DNA of 63,242 bases from Sphingomonas sanguinis (GTDB taxonomy: Bacteria > Pseudomonadota > Alphaproteobacteria > Sphingomonadales > Sphingomonadaceae). The DNA lies in assembly GCF_001476905.1 (NCBI RefSeq), contig NZ_LDTE01000025.1, positions 1 through 63,242 on the forward strand. The letters are read 5' to 3'. The notes beneath the pieces are model-generated. The model was given only the letters and a program-made list of their open reading frames with translations. It was not told the origin of the DNA and searched no databases. Below, in pieces: positions 61,917 to 63,242 of the stretch; position 1 is the stretch's first letter, and every line of letters begins with the position of its first letter. A program made the translations under genes and the position numbers.

Positions 61917-62435
61917 TCAACCCTGTTCTGTCCGCCGGCAGGCGCGGACGATCTCGGCGGCGGCGCGCTCGAGCCCGGTCACCCGCTCCCACCCGCTGTT
62001 CCAGGGAGCAGGCATCGACACCTCCAATCCGTGCCGGGTGATCCCGACGAAGAGGTCCGGACGCGCCGGCACGAGGTGCAGGCCGCCATCGGCATCGCGG
62101 AAGAAGCTGAGATCCGGCACCAGGATCGGTCCGGTGACCGAGTGCAGCGCGACATCGGCCCGCACCGGCTCGAGGATTTCGGGGTGGAATCCATGCCGCA
62201 CCAGCACGACGTCACGCTTGCGGGTCGCGGCACAGCGCATCACTGCGTCGTCATAGAGACGCTCGGCGACCGGGGTCGCCACGACGATCAGGTTGTTCTC
62301 GAGCGACTCCACGCCCCCCGGCAGGCCGGTGTTGCCCGCATAGGGGTACGGCTCGTCGGGAGCGAGTGCGGTCAGAATATAGGTGATGAGCGCGACCGAG
62401 GTCGTCGGCAGCGTGTCATGGATAGTCGAATGCAT
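61917..62435 (-). CDS. Island protein of unknown function
   Basis: A 172-residue protein I do not recognise. GNTGLPGGVESLENNLIVVA and VVLVRHGFHPEILEPV are its most distinctive stretches; the end is acidic-basic helical (GLERAAAEIVRACRR). It lacks a signal peptide or membrane segment. Start at ATG 62435 with AGGT upstream. Same strand and probably same transcript as the gene at 61369. Confidence 0.6.
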   Translation of the reverse strand: MHSTIHDTLPTTSVALITYILTALAPDEPYPYAGNTGLPGGVESLENNLIVVATPVAERLYDDAVMRCAATRKRDVVLVRHGFHPEILEPVRADVALHSVTGPILVPDLSFFRDADGGLHLVPARPDLFVGITRHGLEVSMPAPWNSGWERVTGLERAAAEIVRACRRTEQG

Positions 62436-62462
62436 GGGGGTACCTGCGCAACAGCATGATCC

Positions 62463-62480
62463 CCGGACCGGCTGGTCCGG
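62463..62480 (-). terminator. Hairpin between island genes
   Basis: CCGGACC-ggct-GGTCCGG, a perfect 7-pair stem, just past the stop of the minus-strand gene at 62499. No T run follows, so it may be a weak terminator. Confidence 0.4.
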
Positions 62481-62498
62481 ATCAGGCCCCTTCGATTT

Positions 62499-62804
62499 TC
62501 ATTTCTCGCCAGGGCTTCGCTCGGCCCCGCCCGATCTTCCCTTCCTCACGCGGCAGCGGTCGCGGCCATCGCGAAAGATGGCGTTGCCGATCACGGCATA
62601 GCCCCAGTCGTCGAACGTGCGGGCGCTGTCCGCAATGGTGCCGGAGCGATGGATCGCGGCAGCCGGGCAATAGACTTCGGCCATGGCCGGTACCCAGCCG
62701 GCGATGCTGCCGGCGGGCTGACGTTGCCACCATTGCCCGGCGATCAGGGCGGTCAGCAGCAGGATGGCGCTCACGCGGAACACCAACGGAAGGCGTCGCT
62801 TCAT
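62499..62804 (-). CDS. Small island protein with one N-terminal membrane helix
   Basis: A 101-residue protein. ATG 62804 has GGAGGAAAG upstream. KRRLPLVFRVSAILLLTALI at the start forms a signal anchor or uncleaved signal peptide; the short periplasmic part (MAEVYCPAAAIHRSG, DDWGYAVIGNAIFRDGRDRC) has two cysteines. The C-terminus is basic. Function unknown; it is first of the three minus-strand genes. Confidence 0.6.
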   Translation of the reverse strand: MKRRLPLVFRVSAILLLTALIAGQWWQRQPAGSIAGWVPAMAEVYCPAAAIHRSGTIADSARTFDDWGYAVIGNAIFRDGRDRCRVRKGRSGGAERSPGEK

Positions 62805-62996
62805 TTTCTTTCCTCCAGCAGATTGTCGATGCTGGAGAGGGTAAGCATCTCGAAATACGTCATATTGTTCAGACGGAAGCGCCGCAGCTTGCCGCATGTA
62901 GCAGCAACCCGAACGTCGTCCCTGCACAGCGGGACTTGGTTCGTTGACGGGTTCCGCTTACACCGGTGTCGTTCGCCATCAGGCGGACCGAGGCGT

Positions 62997-63121
62997 GATA
63001 ACCTCGCTCTTAGTAGCCGTGGCCCGGCCCGAACCAGTTTCGGCCGGGAGGCGCACGCGTATGTCCAGGGCGCTTTCGGGCGCCTAAAGGCGTGCGCGCT
63101 CGTCTAAGAGCGAGTTATCAA
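62997..63121. ncRNA. Candidate structured RNA or DNA-processing site in the island
   Basis: An outer stem of 17 pairs is formed by TGATAACcTCGCTCTTAG (62997-63014, one bulged base) and CTAAGAGCGAGTTATCA (63105-63121). Inside are two more hairpins: CCCGGCCcGAA/TTCGGCCGGG (63024-63049), and GCGCACGC/GCGTGCGC (63052-63098) around GGCGC-tttcgg-GCGCC (63070-63085). No plausible coding frame uses the region, and the strand is undetermined. The 440-base stretch 62805-63242 has no gene I can support; besides this it has a palindrome ACACCGGTGT (62961-62970). Confidence 0.4.
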
Positions 63122-63136
63122 CTTCCGGCTCACGGG

Positions 63137-63174
63137 CCGGCGCCGCCTCGTTTCACGGGGCGGTGCCGCCGGCT
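63137..63174. other. Long GC-rich hairpin next to the structured region
   Basis: GCCGGCG-CCGCCTCG and CGGGGCGG-TGCCGCCGGC pair over about 14 bases with one bulge around TTTCA. No T run follows on either side. It adjoins the candidate RNA and may belong to it. Confidence 0.4.
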
Positions 63175-63242
63175 GGGGAAGCCGATGCATCGCCCGACAC
63201 GGGGGTGCGTATGGTTGCGGGACTTAGGGTCCAAACCCAATC

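Noticed and set aside
62649..63107. A plus-strand open frame over the small membrane protein and the structured region.
   Set aside because: The minus-strand gene at 62499-62804 has a strong ribosome site and a membrane helix; the plus frame runs through the hairpins without any domain.

Overview
The window is GC-rich alphaproteobacterial chromosome, most likely from Sphingomonas or a close relative in the Sphingomonadaceae. The evidence is three large TonB-dependent receptors linked to sugar hydrolases, a PEP-CTERM/EpsB_2-type sugar transferase, a ManD-type mannonate dehydratase of the kind described from Novosphingobium, an S9 protein with an alanine/proline-rich N-terminal extension, and GTGA/ATGA-style gene overlaps throughout. 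Nothing was searched; all identifications come from reading motifs and gene order.

Layout. 1-10.5 kb: end of alaS, a secreted unknown protein and a MATE exporter, a lipid kinase, hemB, a membrane protein fused to a spermidine-synthase-like domain, a small lipoprotein, two identical tandem tRNA-Arg(ACG) genes, an SDR-yaaA pair and a periplasmic TPR protein. 10.7-19.9 kb: an Lrp regulator, a soluble PAS/HisKA kinase with a degraded ATPase domain, then envelope or exopolysaccharide genes (deacetylase, mannose-1-phosphate guanylyltransferase, sugar transferase, TPR protein), a DUF815 ATPase and tRNA-Pro(CGG).

20-30.7 kb and 40.5-58.5 kb form a glucuronoxylan/xylo-oligosaccharide utilisation locus in two blocks. 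The left block has an M14 peptidase, a TonB receptor, GH67 alpha-glucuronidase, ManD and a hexuronate-type MFS carrier. The right block has a second TonB receptor, a secreted GH43, a LacI repressor, an MFS carrier, a cytoplasmic GH43 xylosidase, another MFS carrier, GH31, a third TonB receptor, an alpha/beta hydrolase and a secreted GH2 glucuronidase. The logic is outer-membrane uptake, periplasmic removal of glucuronate and arabinose side groups, inner-membrane import by MFS carriers, then cytoplasmic xylosidases and entry of glucuronate through mannonate to KDG. Two palindrome classes recur at these promoters: a LacI-type GNTANCGNTANC core, and a GntR/FadR-like ATTGGTCTG..CCAAT site whose regulator is not in the window.

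30.7-40.5 kb separates the blocks and is housekeeping: a CsgG-like SH3 protein, lepA, a compact modABC operon, rplM-rpsI, heme A synthase and a Zur-like Fur protein. Three REPIN-like palindromic elements lie in intergenic gaps.

59-63.2 kb is the left end of an integrated element: tRNA-Pro(TGG), three 12-bp-spaced TGTACCCA repeats, a tyrosine integrase, three unrecognised small genes on the opposite strand, and a strongly structured non-coding stretch that may be an RNA or a DNA processing site. Its right end is outside the window.
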